DNA of 46,710 nucleotides from DASTOB01 sp035720425 (lineage in GTDB: Bacteria; Chloroflexota; Limnocylindria; Limnocylindrales; CSP1-4), in contig DASTOB010000159.1 in the NCBI GenBank assembly GCA_035720425.1, forward strand, positions 1-46,710. Direction: 5' to 3'. A model generated the notes under the pieces. It saw only the letters and a list, made by a program, of their open reading frames with translations, was not told the DNA's origin and searched no databases. Position numbers and translations under genes: made by a program. Positions 15,671 to 24,927 of the stretch are shown here, in pieces; position 1 is the first letter of the stretch; every line of letters begins with the position of its first letter.

Positions 15671-15922
15671 TCAGCCCCAGAAGCCGGTGCCGTAACCGAC
15701 GACGAGCAGCACGAACGTCCCGACCCCGAGGGCGGTCCAGAACAGGACCGCCCTGACGCCGGACGTCGGGTTCATTTCCGTGTTCGCGAGCTCCGGCAAG
15801 CGGCCACCACGGCGGGCCGAACCCCAGCGCGGCGAGCGCAGGAGGTTGTGCCAGTTCCGGTCCGAGACGGGCCGCGGTTCGATCCCGCCCTTGCCGTCCG
15901 GACGGTGGAGCTGAAGGCTCAT
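15671..15922 (-). CDS. 83-aa C-terminally membrane-anchored protein coupled to prs
   Basis: The ATG at 15920-15922 overlaps the prs TGA as ATGA. The product is a basic soluble N-terminus (about 1-55, with NWHNLLRSPRWGSARRGGRLPELANTEMNPTSG) followed by one membrane segment (about 57-79) and a short FWG tail. No signal peptide or catalytic motif is seen. Tail-anchored topology and strict coupling suggest a conserved small protein of the gyrA-prs operon. I do not recognise its family or function. Confidence 0.65.
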   Translation of the reverse strand: MSLQLHRPDGKGGIEPRPVSDRNWHNLLRSPRWGSARRGGRLPELANTEMNPTSGVRAVLFWTALGVGTFVLLVVGYGTGFWG

Positions 15923-17076
15923 CGGTCTCCCGGTCTGCTGGCGGAGGCGAGCTCCGCGGGTGGTGATCGGTCGTCCGGCCCGGCGTCGCCGCCATCCGGC
16001 CCGGCGTCGCCGCCGTCCGGCTCGTGATCGGGCTCGATCCGGGCGTCGAAGCGACGCTGCTGTCCATCCTCCCACAGGAGCATCTCCTGGGTGAACGACA
16101 CCTCGCTGCTGAACAGCGCCCCGACGGACTCGCCGCGATGGATGCGCTTGATCGCCTCGCCGATGAGCGGCGCGACCGACAGCGTCGTGATCTTGCCGAG
16201 CCGCTTGGCTGCCGGCAGCGGGACCGTGTCCGTGAGGACGACCTCGAGCAGGTTCGAGTCGCGGATTCGCTCCACCGCCGGATCGGACAGGACGCCGTGC
16301 GTGGCACAGGCGTAGATCTCGTTGACCCCCTCGCGCTCGAGGGCGCGGACGATCTCAATGAGCGTGCCCGCCGTATCGATCTCGTCGTCGACGATGATCG
16401 CCCGCCGTCCGCGCACGTCGCCGATCACGTTCATGAGCTCCGCGCGGTCGAGATTGCCGATCCGGCGCTTCTCGATGATCGCGAGCGGCGCGTCGATGAG
16501 CTCGGCGAACGTCCGCGCCCGCTTGGCGAAGCCGAGGTCGGTGACGATGACGAGGTCGTCGAGGTGCTTGTGCTTGAAGTAGTTCGAGATGATGTGGACG
16601 GCCGTCAGCTCGTCGACCGGGATGTTGAAGAAGCCCTGGATCTGGCCCTGGTGGAGGTCCATCGTGAGGACTCGGTCCGCGCCGGCCACGCTGATCATGT
16701 CGGCGATGAGTCGGGCCGTGATCGGCACGCGCGGCTGGTCCTTCTTGTCGGACCGGCCGTAGGCGTAGAACGGAATGACCGCCGTGATCCGCCCGGCACT
16801 CGCGCGCTTGAACGCGTCGATCATGATCAGCAGCTCCATGATCGACTGGTTGACCGGGTGCGACGTGGGCTGGATGAGGAAGACGTCCTTCTCGCGGACG
16901 TTGTCGAGGATCTTGACGAAGATGTTCTCGTTGGCGAACTGGAAGACCTCGAGCTTGCCGAGCTCGCGCCCCAGGTAGCGGCTGATCTTCCGCGCCAAGT
17001 CGGGGTTCGCGTTGCCGTGGTAGATCTCGAACTGGTCGGAGTACACGGGCGCCTCCCGATCGCCGAGGGCCCTCAC
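15919..17076 (-). CDS. prs: Ribose-phosphate pyrophosphokinase with C-terminal extension
   Basis: PRPP synthase transfers diphosphate from ATP to ribose-5-phosphate, feeding nucleotide, His and Trp synthesis. Visible: FANENIFVKI near the N-terminus, PFYAYGRSDKKDQPR (ATP site), the flexible-loop lysine in IEKRRI, and the PRPP loop VDDEIDTAGT. It has 385 residues against the usual 310-320. The excess is a hydrophilic tail of about 45 residues with two near-identical 21-bp repeats coding GGDAGPD. The GTG start overlaps the gyrA stop (GTGA, 17073-17076). Confidence 0.95.
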   Translation of the reverse strand: MRALGDREAPVYSDQFEIYHGNANPDLARKISRYLGRELGKLEVFQFANENIFVKILDNVREKDVFLIQPTSHPVNQSIMELLIMIDAFKRASAGRITAVIPFYAYGRSDKKDQPRVPITARLIADMISVAGADRVLTMDLHQGQIQGFFNIPVDELTAVHIISNYFKHKHLDDLVIVTDLGFAKRARTFAELIDAPLAIIEKRRIGNLDRAELMNVIGDVRGRRAIIVDDEIDTAGTLIEIVRALEREGVNEIYACATHGVLSDPAVERIRDSNLLEVVLTDTVPLPAAKRLGKITTLSVAPLIGEAIKRIHRGESVGALFSSEVSFTQEMLLWEDGQQRRFDARIEPDHEPDGGDAGPDGGDAGPDDRSPPAELASASRPGDR

Positions 17077-19655
17077 GACGCTCCCGCATCGTGCCCGGGT
17101 ACCGCGCCCGGGCCGCCGGCGTCGCCGCCGCCGGGGTCGTCATTGTCGCCCATGCCCCCGCGCTCCGCCAGCCCCGCCCGGAAGGCGGCGATGGCGACGA
17201 CCCGATCGCCCTCGGCGAGGCGCATGACGATGACGCCGCGTGCGCCGGACGAGTAGCGGTTGATCGAGTTCGTGTCGGTCCGGATGACCTGGCCGCCGGC
17301 CGAGATGAGGAGGAGCTCCTCGTCGTCCTCGGTGACCTGCTGGACGGCCGCGACGAGCCCGGTCTTGCGACCCTCGAGCGCGATGAGTCGGACGCCCTGG
17401 CCGCCGCGGTGCTTGCGCCGGAACTCGGTCAGGCCGACGCGCTTGCCATAGCCGGTCTCGGTCAGGACGAGGAGGTCCGCCTCCGGCTCGACGACGGTCA
17501 TGGCGACGACGTTGTCGCCCTCGCGCTTGAGCAGCCGAATGCCGATCACGCCGGCCGCGTCGCGGCCCATCGGCCGGACCTCGCCCTCGGAGAAGCGAGC
17601 GAGCATGCCCTGCGCGGTGGCGATGATGATGTCATCCTCGCCGCTCGATACGTCGACCCACGCGAGCTCGTCGTCCGGGTTGATCGTGATCGCCCGGATG
17701 CCGGTCGATCGGACTCGCTCGAACTGCTCGAGCGGCGTCTTCTTGATCATTCCGCGCCGCGTGGCCATCACGAGGTAGTGTCCGGGCTCGAAGTTGGGCA
17801 GGACGATCGTCGCCATCGGCACCTCGCCGGCTTCGACCTGGACGCCCGGCAGGTTGATGATCGGGATGCCCTTGGCCTGGCGGCTGGCGTCCGGGATGGC
17901 ATGCACCTTCGCGCTGAAGACGCGGCCGCGATTCGTGAAGAACAGGGCCCAGTCGTGCGTGTTCGCGACGAGCAGGTGCTCGACCGCGTCCTCCTCGCGG
18001 GTGACGTGGCCGATGATCCCCTTGCCGCCCCGGTGCTGACGGCGGTATGTCGCGACCGGCTGGCGCTTGATGTAGCCGCGACCGGAGATCGTGACAACGA
18101 CGTCCTCGTCGGCGATGAGGTCCTCGTCGGTCATCTCGCGGCTCGAGTCGTCGGCGACCCGGGTCCGGCGCTCGCCGCCGTACTTGCGCTTCAGCTCGAC
18201 CAGCTCATCCTTGATGATCGAGAGCACGCGCTGCGGATTGGCGAGGATGTCCTCCAGCTCCGCGATGAGCTGGATCACCTCGAGGTACTCGTCCTCGATC
18301 TTCTTGCGCTCGAGGGCGGCGAGCCGGGCGAGACGGAGGTCGAGGATCGCCTGGGCCTGCAGTTCCGACAGGTCGAACTTCGTCATGAGCGACGTGCGCG
18401 CGGTTTCGACGTCGGCCGACCGGCGAATCGTCTCGATCACCTCGTCGAGGTGATCGAGGGCGATCTTGAGGCCCTCAAGGATGTGGGCACGGGCGCGGGC
18501 CTTGCCAAGGTCGTACTCGGTGCGGCGACGGACGATCTCGCGTCGGTGCGCGACGTGGTGCTGGAGGACCGCCTTGAGCGGCAGCGTCTGCGGCTGGCCG
18601 TCGACGAGGGCGAGCATGTTCATGTTGAAGGCGAGCTGGAGCGACGTGTGCTTGAACAGGTTATTGAGGACCTTGTGCGGGTTCGCGTCGCGCTTGATCT
18701 CGATGTAGATGCGCATCCCGTCGCGGTCGGACTCGTCGCGCAGGTCGCTGATCCCGTCGATCTTCTTGTCCTTGACGAGGTCGGCGATCTTCTCGAGCAG
18801 GGCCGCCTTGTTCACCTGGTACGGCAGCTCGGTGACGATGATCGCCATCCGGTCGCCGCGGACCTCCTCGAATGCGACCTGGGCGCGCATGACGACCCGG
18901 CCGCGGCCGTGGGCGTACATCTGGCGGATCGCGTCGACCGTCTCGTGCTCGCCGGTGAGCGAGTTTCGCTGCTGCTCGAACCGGTAGATCGTCCCCCCGG
19001 TCGGGAAGTCCGGGCCGTTGACGTGGCGGCACAGGTCGTCGGAGGTGATGTCGGGGTCGTCGATCAGGGCGATCGTCGCATCGCAGATCTCGCCGAGGTG
19101 GTGGGGCGGGATGTTCGTGGCCATGCCGACCGCGATGCCGGAACTGCCGTTGATGAGCAGGTTCGGTAGCCGGGACGGCAGGACGGACGGCTCGCGCTGG
19201 GTGCCGTCGTAGTTGTCGACGAAGTCGACCGTCTCCTTGTCGATGTCGGCGAGCATCTCGGCGGCGATCGCGGTCAGGCGCGCCTCCGTGTAGCGCATCG
19301 CCGCGGCGGCGTCGCCGTCGACGGAGCCGAAGTTGCCCTGGCCGTCGACGAGCGGGTAGCGCATCGAGAAGTCCTGGGCGAGGCGGACCAGCGCGTCGTA
19401 CAGGGCGACGTCGCCATGCGGGTGGTACTTGCCCATGACCTCGCCGACGATGGCGGCGCACTTGCGGAACGAGCTCGTGGCCGACAGGCCCATCTCGCCC
19501 ATCGTGTAGAGGATCCGGCGATGCACGGGCTTGAGGCCGTCGCGAACATCCGGCAGGGCACGCGCAACGATCACGCTCATCGCGTAATCGAGGTAGCTCA
19601 CCCGCATCTCGTCCTCGATGCGGATGGCCCGAATGTTGCCGATGTCGTCGGTCAC
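17073..19655 (-). CDS. gyrA: DNA gyrase subunit A
   Basis: An 860-residue breakage-reunion subunit of gyrase. The catalytic tyrosine is Y122 in AAMRYTEARLT. The C-terminal pinwheel carries a GyrA-box QHRGGKG, which marks gyrase rather than topoisomerase IV, and a related HRGGQG later. At the quinolone-determining region HPHGDVALYD, E. coli Ser83 is Val83, while Asp87 is kept. The start GTG 19655 has GGGAGAA upstream. It lies 25 nt after the AlkD-like gene and overlaps prs by 4 nt. The tail ends in an acidic/Gly-rich GGDAGG segment resembling the prs extension. Confidence 0.98.
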   Translation of the reverse strand: MTDDIGNIRAIRIEDEMRVSYLDYAMSVIVARALPDVRDGLKPVHRRILYTMGEMGLSATSSFRKCAAIVGEVMGKYHPHGDVALYDALVRLAQDFSMRYPLVDGQGNFGSVDGDAAAAMRYTEARLTAIAAEMLADIDKETVDFVDNYDGTQREPSVLPSRLPNLLINGSSGIAVGMATNIPPHHLGEICDATIALIDDPDITSDDLCRHVNGPDFPTGGTIYRFEQQRNSLTGEHETVDAIRQMYAHGRGRVVMRAQVAFEEVRGDRMAIIVTELPYQVNKAALLEKIADLVKDKKIDGISDLRDESDRDGMRIYIEIKRDANPHKVLNNLFKHTSLQLAFNMNMLALVDGQPQTLPLKAVLQHHVAHRREIVRRRTEYDLGKARARAHILEGLKIALDHLDEVIETIRRSADVETARTSLMTKFDLSELQAQAILDLRLARLAALERKKIEDEYLEVIQLIAELEDILANPQRVLSIIKDELVELKRKYGGERRTRVADDSSREMTDEDLIADEDVVVTISGRGYIKRQPVATYRRQHRGGKGIIGHVTREEDAVEHLLVANTHDWALFFTNRGRVFSAKVHAIPDASRQAKGIPIINLPGVQVEAGEVPMATIVLPNFEPGHYLVMATRRGMIKKTPLEQFERVRSTGIRAITINPDDELAWVDVSSGEDDIIIATAQGMLARFSEGEVRPMGRDAAGVIGIRLLKREGDNVVAMTVVEPEADLLVLTETGYGKRVGLTEFRRKHRGGQGVRLIALEGRKTGLVAAVQQVTEDDEELLLISAGGQVIRTDTNSINRYSSGARGVIVMRLAEGDRVVAIAAFRAGLAERGGMGDNDDPGGGDAGGPGAVPGHDAGAS

Positions 19656-19680
19656 GGATCAGTTCTCCCGGTGGTGTCGG

Positions 19681-20655
19681 TCAGAGTGGGGGTTCCGGCA
19701 TGCGCCGGCCGAGCCCGAGACCGGCGAAGCGCCCGGCCGTCTCGGCGGCGCGCGAGGTGGGGCCGGCGCCGGGTCGTCGACGAACCCCGGCAAGGCGCGA
19801 GCGCAGCGGGTCGGCGGTCTCGCGATCGAGCTTCGAGAGGGCGTCGCGGATGACCCACGCCCGATGGCCGTCGTCCATCGCCTGCGCGCGCTCCGCCTCA
19901 ACCGTGCAGAACGCCTCGACGGCGGCGCGATCGACGAGCACGAGCGATCGGAGCGCCCACGCCAGCGCCTTCTGGACGTCCGGCTCCGCGTCGCCGATCA
20001 GTTCGCCGACCAGGCCCAGGCCGTGGTCCGCCACGAGCGGCTCGCGGCCGCGCCGGCGATCGATGAACGGGATCGTCGCGATCGTCGATCCGATCAGCCG
20101 CCGCTCCCAGCGCGACGGACTGTAGACGAGCTGGTCGAGCTCCGCCCAGCGGTACGTCTCGGCAAGGATGCCGCGCCCGTAGACGTGGGCGAGCGTGTCG
20201 ACGGTGATCCAGTCAGCGGCGTCGCGGGCAGCCCTTCGAAGCAGCTGCCAGCCGCGCTCGGGATCGTCTGCGATGACCCGCTCGAGTACGCCGAACGCGA
20301 ACCAGCGCGACTCGAGCGGCGCTTCGCGCAACAGGCGGTCCGCGACAAACAGGAGCGCGCTGCTCGACGTGCCCCGGGCCGCCGTGCGAAACGCCCGGCC
20401 GACCGCGGTCAGCAGCGGAGACCGAACGCCGAGGGTTGGGCCGATGCCTGGCGCGACGAACTGCTGCCCCGCCGCGTATTCCGGATCGGCGAGCGCTCGG
20501 AGGCCGGTCTCGAGGGCCGAAGCGAACGCTGCCGGGTCGTCGACGAGGTCGGCGAGCTCACGGCCGAGGCGATCGGCATCCGGCCGTCGCGCCGCGACGA
20601 GCGCAGCGGCGCGCGCGGTCGTTTCGCTCACCGGAAGGTCCGTGGCCGCCGTCAT
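19681..20655 (-). CDS. AlkD-like DNA alkylation repair (HEAT-repeat) protein
   Basis: A 324-residue all-helical protein. The middle region reads like the AlkD/AlkC family: SRWFAFGVLERVIADDPERGWQLLRRAARDAADWITVDTLAHVYGRG, then SPSRWERRLIGSTIATIPF, then ALAWALRSL. Known members excise positively charged alkylated bases such as 3-methyladenine by wrapping HEAT-like repeats around DNA. I cannot verify the catalytic Asp/Trp/Arg set by eye, so a structural HEAT protein without glycosylase activity remains possible. The ATG at 20653-20655 overlaps the thioesterase stop (ATGA). Position between gyrB and gyrA suggests co-expression with topology genes. Confidence 0.72.
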   Translation of the reverse strand: MTAATDLPVSETTARAAALVAARRPDADRLGRELADLVDDPAAFASALETGLRALADPEYAAGQQFVAPGIGPTLGVRSPLLTAVGRAFRTAARGTSSSALLFVADRLLREAPLESRWFAFGVLERVIADDPERGWQLLRRAARDAADWITVDTLAHVYGRGILAETYRWAELDQLVYSPSRWERRLIGSTIATIPFIDRRRGREPLVADHGLGLVGELIGDAEPDVQKALAWALRSLVLVDRAAVEAFCTVEAERAQAMDDGHRAWVIRDALSKLDRETADPLRSRLAGVRRRPGAGPTSRAAETAGRFAGLGLGRRMPEPPL

Positions 20656-21191
20656 GTCGTCGTCGCCATCGCGTCGCCACTGTCGGCGCGTCCGCTCGGG
20701 GGTTGCTCGACGAGTCGGAAGCCGTAGCGCTCGCGCATCGCCTGCTTGCGCGCCTCGTCCGCGGCAACGTACGTGGCCGTCCCCTCGGCCAGGATCGCCC
20801 CGGACGTCGTATCGGTGATTCGCCCGGCCGTCTCGACGACCCGACGGCGGGAGCGGGTGATCCAGCCCTCCGCCCGCACGGGCCGGCCGATTTGGATCGG
20901 GCGCCGATACTCGACCGACAGCCGCGCCGTCAGACCCCAGTTGTCCGCTCCGACGAGTGCCCAGGCCATGACCTCGTCGAGGATTGTGCACGCGATGCCG
21001 CCGTGGGCGATGCCCTCCCAGCCCTCGAAGCGGCGATCGAGGGTCACGTCCGTCCACGAGCGCCCCGGTTCGACGTGGAGAACGAGCCGGAGGCCGTGCT
21101 CGTTGAGCGTGCCGCAGGCAAAGCAGTTGTGTGGCGCGAGCTCGAAGCGCGGAACGCCCGAGCCGACGCGAACGGCCCGCTCAGACGTCAA
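20652..21191 (-). CDS. PaaI-type hotdog-fold thioesterase
   Basis: A 179-residue protein with a single hotdog domain: NCFACGTLNEHGLRL, then GWEGIAHGGIACTILDEVMAWAL (substrate helix motif HGG...LDE), then SVEYRRPIQIG and an AEGTATYV strand. Such proteins hydrolyse acyl-CoA thioesters, usually aryl or medium-chain. The likely start is TTG 21189-21191, inside the last codons of gyrB, with AGGAAGG 9 nt upstream. No better start is available before the conserved region. The stop overlaps the AlkD-like start. The role in a gyrase operon is unclear. Confidence 0.8.
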   Translation of the reverse strand: MTSERAVRVGSGVPRFELAPHNCFACGTLNEHGLRLVLHVEPGRSWTDVTLDRRFEGWEGIAHGGIACTILDEVMAWALVGADNWGLTARLSVEYRRPIQIGRPVRAEGWITRSRRRVVETAGRITDTTSGAILAEGTATYVAADEARKQAMRERYGFRLVEQPPSGRADSGDAMATTT

Positions 21192-23157
21192 GGTTCTGGA
21201 CCTTCCTGGCCTCGGTCTTGATGAATTCCCGACGCGGTTCCACCTTCTCGCCCATCAGCCGGGTGAAGATGCCGTCCGCCTCGACCGCGTCGTCGATCTC
21301 CACGCGCAGCAGGGTGCGCGTCTCCGGGTTCATCGTCGTCTCCCACAGCTGGTCGGCGTTCATCTCGCCGAGTCCCTTGAAGCGCTGGACGGAGATGTTC
21401 TTGACGTTGAACTCCTTGACGATCCGGTCGCGTTCCTTCTCGGACTGCGCGTAGCGGGTGACCTTGCCCGTGCTCACCCGGTAGAGCGGCGGCTGGGCGA
21501 TGTAGAGGTAGCCGGCGTCAATCACCTGCGGCATGTGGCGGTAGAAGAACGTCAGGAGCAGCGTTCGGATGTGGGCGCCGTCGACGTCCGCGTCGGTCAT
21601 GATGATGATCCGGTGGTAGCGCAGCTTGTCGAGGTCGAAGCTGTCGCCGATGCCCTCGATCCCGGCGCCGAGCGCGATGATGAGCGGCCGGACGTTCTCG
21701 CTCGCAACGATCTTGTCGAGGCGGGCCTTTTCGACGTTGAGGACCTTGCCTCGGAGCGGCAGGACTGCCTGGAAACGGCGATCGCGACCCTGCTTGGCGG
21801 AGCCACCGGCCGAATCACCCTCGACGATGTAGAGCTCGCTCCGCGCCGGGTCGCGCTCCTGGCAGTCGGCCAGCTTGCCGGGCAGTGACAGGCCGTCGAG
21901 GGCGCCCTTGCGAATGACGAGGTCCCGGGCCTTGCGGGCGGCCTCCCGGGCGCGCGCGGCGGTCAGGCACTTCTCGATGATCCGTCGCCCGTCGCCGGGG
22001 TTCTCGTCGAGGTACTGACCGAGGCTGTCCGCCACGGCCGTCTGGACCTGGCCCTTGACCTCGGCATTCCCGAGCTTGGCCTTCGTCTGACCCTCGAACT
22101 GCGGATCGGTCAACTTGACGCTGATCACGGCGGTCAGGCCCTCGCGGACGTCGTCGCCGGACAGGTTGCTGTCGGCGTCCTTGAGCAGACCGGCACGTCG
22201 CGCCCAGTCGTTGAGTGAGCTCGTCAGCGCCGCCCGAAAGCCGGTCACGTGGGTGCCGCCGTCGACGGTGTTGATGTTGTTGGCGAAGGCGAGCACGTTC
22301 TCGGTGTACGTGTCGTTGTACTGGAGGGCGACTTCGACTGCGGTCCCGCCATCGCGTCGTTCGACGTAGATCGGGCGCGTGTGGAGGACTTCCTTGTTCC
22401 GATTGAGATGGCGGACGAACGACTGGAGGCCGCCTTCGAAGTAGAACGACCGCTCGCGGTCGACGCGCTCATCGATGAGGGTGATCCACACGCCCTTCGT
22501 GAGGTACGCAGACTCGCGCAATCGCTGGGAGATGGTGTCGAACGAGTACTCGGTCGACTCGAACATCTCGGCGTCCGCTCGGAACTGGGTCAGCGTTCCG
22601 CGCCGGGGTCCTTGCGGGCCGATCTTTCGAACCGGCGTTGTCGGCTTTCCACGGACGTATTCCTGCGCCCAAACGTGTCCGTCGCGCGCCGATTCGACCC
22701 GAAGCCACTCGGACAGTGCATTCACGACGCTGACGCCGACGCCGTGCAGGCCGCCGGACACCTTGTAGCCGCCGCCGCCGAACTTCCCGCCGGCGTGGAG
22801 GACGGTGTGGACGACCTCGAGCGCATCCTTGCCGGTCGAGTGCTTGCCGACGGGGACACCGCGCCCATCGTCCTGGACGACGACCGTTCCGTCGGGGCGG
22901 ACGGTGACGTGGATCGTCGTCGCGTGTCCCGCCATCGCCTCGTCGATCGAGTTGTCGACCACCTCCCAGACGAGGTGATGGAGGCCGCGGACGTCGGTCG
23001 ACCCGATGTACATGCCGGGCCGACGGCGAACCGCCTCGAGTCCCTCCAGGACCTGGATGCTCGCCGCGGTGTAGTCGGTCCCGGCTGCTCGGCTCTTGCG
23101 TGCGGTACGCGGTGTCGCGCTCCTCGGCGGCGCCTCGCGAGTTGCTTCTTCGGTCAC
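21181..23157 (-). CDS. gyrB: DNA gyrase subunit B
   Basis: A 658-residue gyrase ATPase subunit. GHKL ATPase motifs: E66 and N69 in WEVVDNSIDEAMAG, then DDGRGVPVG, and GLHGVGVSVVNALS. The TOPRIM domain has EGDSAGG and the acidic TDADVDG motif. It lacks the large E. coli insert, as in most bacteria. A Lys/Arg/Ala-rich N-terminal stretch of about 30 residues precedes the usual start, so an internal start is possible. GTG 23157 overlaps the parB stop (GTGA) with GGAGGGAG upstream. Confidence 0.98.
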   Translation of the reverse strand: MTEEATREAPPRSATPRTARKSRAAGTDYTAASIQVLEGLEAVRRRPGMYIGSTDVRGLHHLVWEVVDNSIDEAMAGHATTIHVTVRPDGTVVVQDDGRGVPVGKHSTGKDALEVVHTVLHAGGKFGGGGYKVSGGLHGVGVSVVNALSEWLRVESARDGHVWAQEYVRGKPTTPVRKIGPQGPRRGTLTQFRADAEMFESTEYSFDTISQRLRESAYLTKGVWITLIDERVDRERSFYFEGGLQSFVRHLNRNKEVLHTRPIYVERRDGGTAVEVALQYNDTYTENVLAFANNINTVDGGTHVTGFRAALTSSLNDWARRAGLLKDADSNLSGDDVREGLTAVISVKLTDPQFEGQTKAKLGNAEVKGQVQTAVADSLGQYLDENPGDGRRIIEKCLTAARAREAARKARDLVIRKGALDGLSLPGKLADCQERDPARSELYIVEGDSAGGSAKQGRDRRFQAVLPLRGKVLNVEKARLDKIVASENVRPLIIALGAGIEGIGDSFDLDKLRYHRIIIMTDADVDGAHIRTLLLTFFYRHMPQVIDAGYLYIAQPPLYRVSTGKVTRYAQSEKERDRIVKEFNVKNISVQRFKGLGEMNADQLWETTMNPETRTLLRVEIDDAVEADGIFTRLMGEKVEPRREFIKTEARKVQNLDV

Positions 23158-24017
23158 GCGCTCCCTCCGGTCAGGCGTTCATACAGCCGACCGAGCTCCT
23201 CGTCGCTGTAGTACTCGATGACGATCCTTCCCCCGCGCCGACTTCGGGCGAGGCGCACCTTCGTGCCGAGCGCCCGTCGGAGGTCCTCTTCGACCCGCTC
23301 GAGATCCGGGTCCGCCGGTCGAGGCGCGGCGGCGACGGCCTGCTTCGGCTCTCGCAAGCGTCGGACGAGTTCCTCGGTCTGGCGAACGGACAGCTCGCCG
23401 TCGACGATCGACCCGAGGACGCGCGACTGGTGATCGGGCGGCAGGCCGCCGATGGCGCGTGCGTGACCCTCCGAGATCCGGCCATCCACGACGGCAGCCT
23501 GGACCTCCTGGTCGAGCTCGAGCAGTCGCAGCGTATTGGCAACAGTGGAGCGCGCACGCCCGACCCGCTCCGAGAGGGCCTCCTGGGTGAACCCGAAGTC
23601 CGTGATGAGCTGCCTGAACGCGAGGGCAATCTCGATCGGGTCGAGATCGTCTCGCTGGAGGTTCTCGACGAGGGCGAGCTCGAGTTGCTGGGGGTCGGCA
23701 AGCTGGCGAACGACGGCGGGGATTCGCTCGAGCCCGGCCGCGCGCGCCGCGCGGACTCGCCGCTCGCCGGCCACGAGCTGGTATCCGTCGAGGACCTCGG
23801 TCACGAGAATCGGCTGGATCACGCCGTGTTCGGCGATGCTCGCGACGAGCGGTCCGAGTTCCGCCTCGTCGAACGACCGGCGTGGCTGGAACGGGTTGGC
23901 GCGGATCCGGTCGAGCGGAATCTCGAGTTGGCCACCCGAACCCGGGGGGTGACGCTGCGGAATGAGCGCTGACAGGCCTCGACCGAGACCCTGCTGACGC
24001 TCCGGTCGGACGGTCAC
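23154..24017 (-). CDS. parB: Chromosome-partitioning protein ParB
   Basis: A 287-residue CTP-dependent DNA clamp. It begins with the Spo0J-type GLGRGLSALIP, followed by IxANPFQPRR, the CTP-binding GERRVRAA (84-91), ENLQRDDL (118-125), and a helix-turn-helix (about 143-165) that reads parS. A C-terminal dimerisation domain follows a variable linker (about 225-245). It loads at parS and slides to build the partition complex moved by ParA. The GTG start overlaps the parA stop. A parS site lies only about 170 nt upstream of parA. Confidence 0.96.
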   Translation of the reverse strand: MTVRPERQQGLGRGLSALIPQRHPPGSGGQLEIPLDRIRANPFQPRRSFDEAELGPLVASIAEHGVIQPILVTEVLDGYQLVAGERRVRAARAAGLERIPAVVRQLADPQQLELALVENLQRDDLDPIEIALAFRQLITDFGFTQEALSERVGRARSTVANTLRLLELDQEVQAAVVDGRISEGHARAIGGLPPDHQSRVLGSIVDGELSVRQTEELVRRLREPKQAVAAAPRPADPDLERVEEDLRRALGTKVRLARSRRGGRIVIEYYSDEELGRLYERLTGGSA

Positions 24018-24904
24018 GAGACCAACTCCGCGATGCGGGCATCGTCGGGCTGGAGTCCTCGATCGAGACCGTAGCCGGGTGGAGGGGTCGGCGGCGTGGA
24101 CGCATGTCCGGCCGATGAACCGCCGGGACCAGCGGGACCCGATGCGTCGCGTGTGAGCAACTCGCGCGCCAGCGCGGAGTAGGCCACCGCGCCGCGGGAG
24201 TCGGGACTGTACAGGGCGATCGGGCGCCCGTAGCTCGGCGCTTCGGACAATCTGACGCTGCGCGGGATCACGGTCTCGAATACCGAGCCGTCGAGGTGAC
24301 GGCGAACTTCAGCGGCGACGTCCGCCGAAAGGTTGGTTCGTGCGTCATACATCGTGAGAACGACGCCCTTCAGCGCGAGTGCAGGATTGAGGTGGTCTCG
24401 AACGAGGTCGAGCGTTGCGATCAACTGGGCCAAGCCCTCCAGGGCGTAGTACTCACATTGGATGGGAACGAGCACGGCGTCGGCCGCGGTAAGTCCGTTG
24501 ATCGTAAGAAGCCCGAGCGACGGTGGACAGTCGATGAGCACGTAGTCGAATTCGGCTGCCGCCTCGCCGAGCATTCTCGACAGTCGCCGCTCGCGCTGCT
24601 CGATCGGTGCGAGCTCCACCTCTGCCCCGGCCAGCGCGATCGAGGAGGGTACAAGGCTGAGCCGATCGACCTGGGTCTTGAGCACGAGCCGGCTCAGGTC
24701 GACCGACTCCATCACCGCGTCGTAGATCGAGTGATCAAGCGTCGCGCGATCCAGGCCGAGGCCGCTCGTCGCGTTGCCCTGGGGGTCGAGATCGAGAACC
24801 AGGACGTGCTGGCCCTCGAGCGCGAGATAGGTCGCGAGGTTCACGACCGTGGTGGTCTTGCCGACGCCGCCTTTCTGGTTTGCGCACGCGATCGTCTGGC
24901 CCAC
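24014..24904 (-). CDS. parA: Chromosome-partitioning ATPase ParA (Soj)
   Basis: A 296-residue ParA/MinD ATPase. The deviant Walker A is KGGVGKTT (11-18, with both lysines), followed by DLDPQGN (38-44) and Walker B LIDCPPSLG. It lacks the N-terminal HTH of plasmid type Ia ParA, as expected for the chromosomal Soj group. A Pro/Gly-rich tail of about 45 residues follows the fold. It is first in a chain of overlapping genes running to the small protein at 15671. Confidence 0.97.
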   Translation of the reverse strand: MGQTIACANQKGGVGKTTTVVNLATYLALEGQHVLVLDLDPQGNATSGLGLDRATLDHSIYDAVMESVDLSRLVLKTQVDRLSLVPSSIALAGAEVELAPIEQRERRLSRMLGEAAAEFDYVLIDCPPSLGLLTINGLTAADAVLVPIQCEYYALEGLAQLIATLDLVRDHLNPALALKGVVLTMYDARTNLSADVAAEVRRHLDGSVFETVIPRSVRLSEAPSYGRPIALYSPDSRGAVAYSALARELLTRDASGPAGPGGSSAGHASTPPTPPPGYGLDRGLQPDDARIAELVS

Positions 24905-24927
24905 TCAGCGGCCTGCCCGGACATGTC

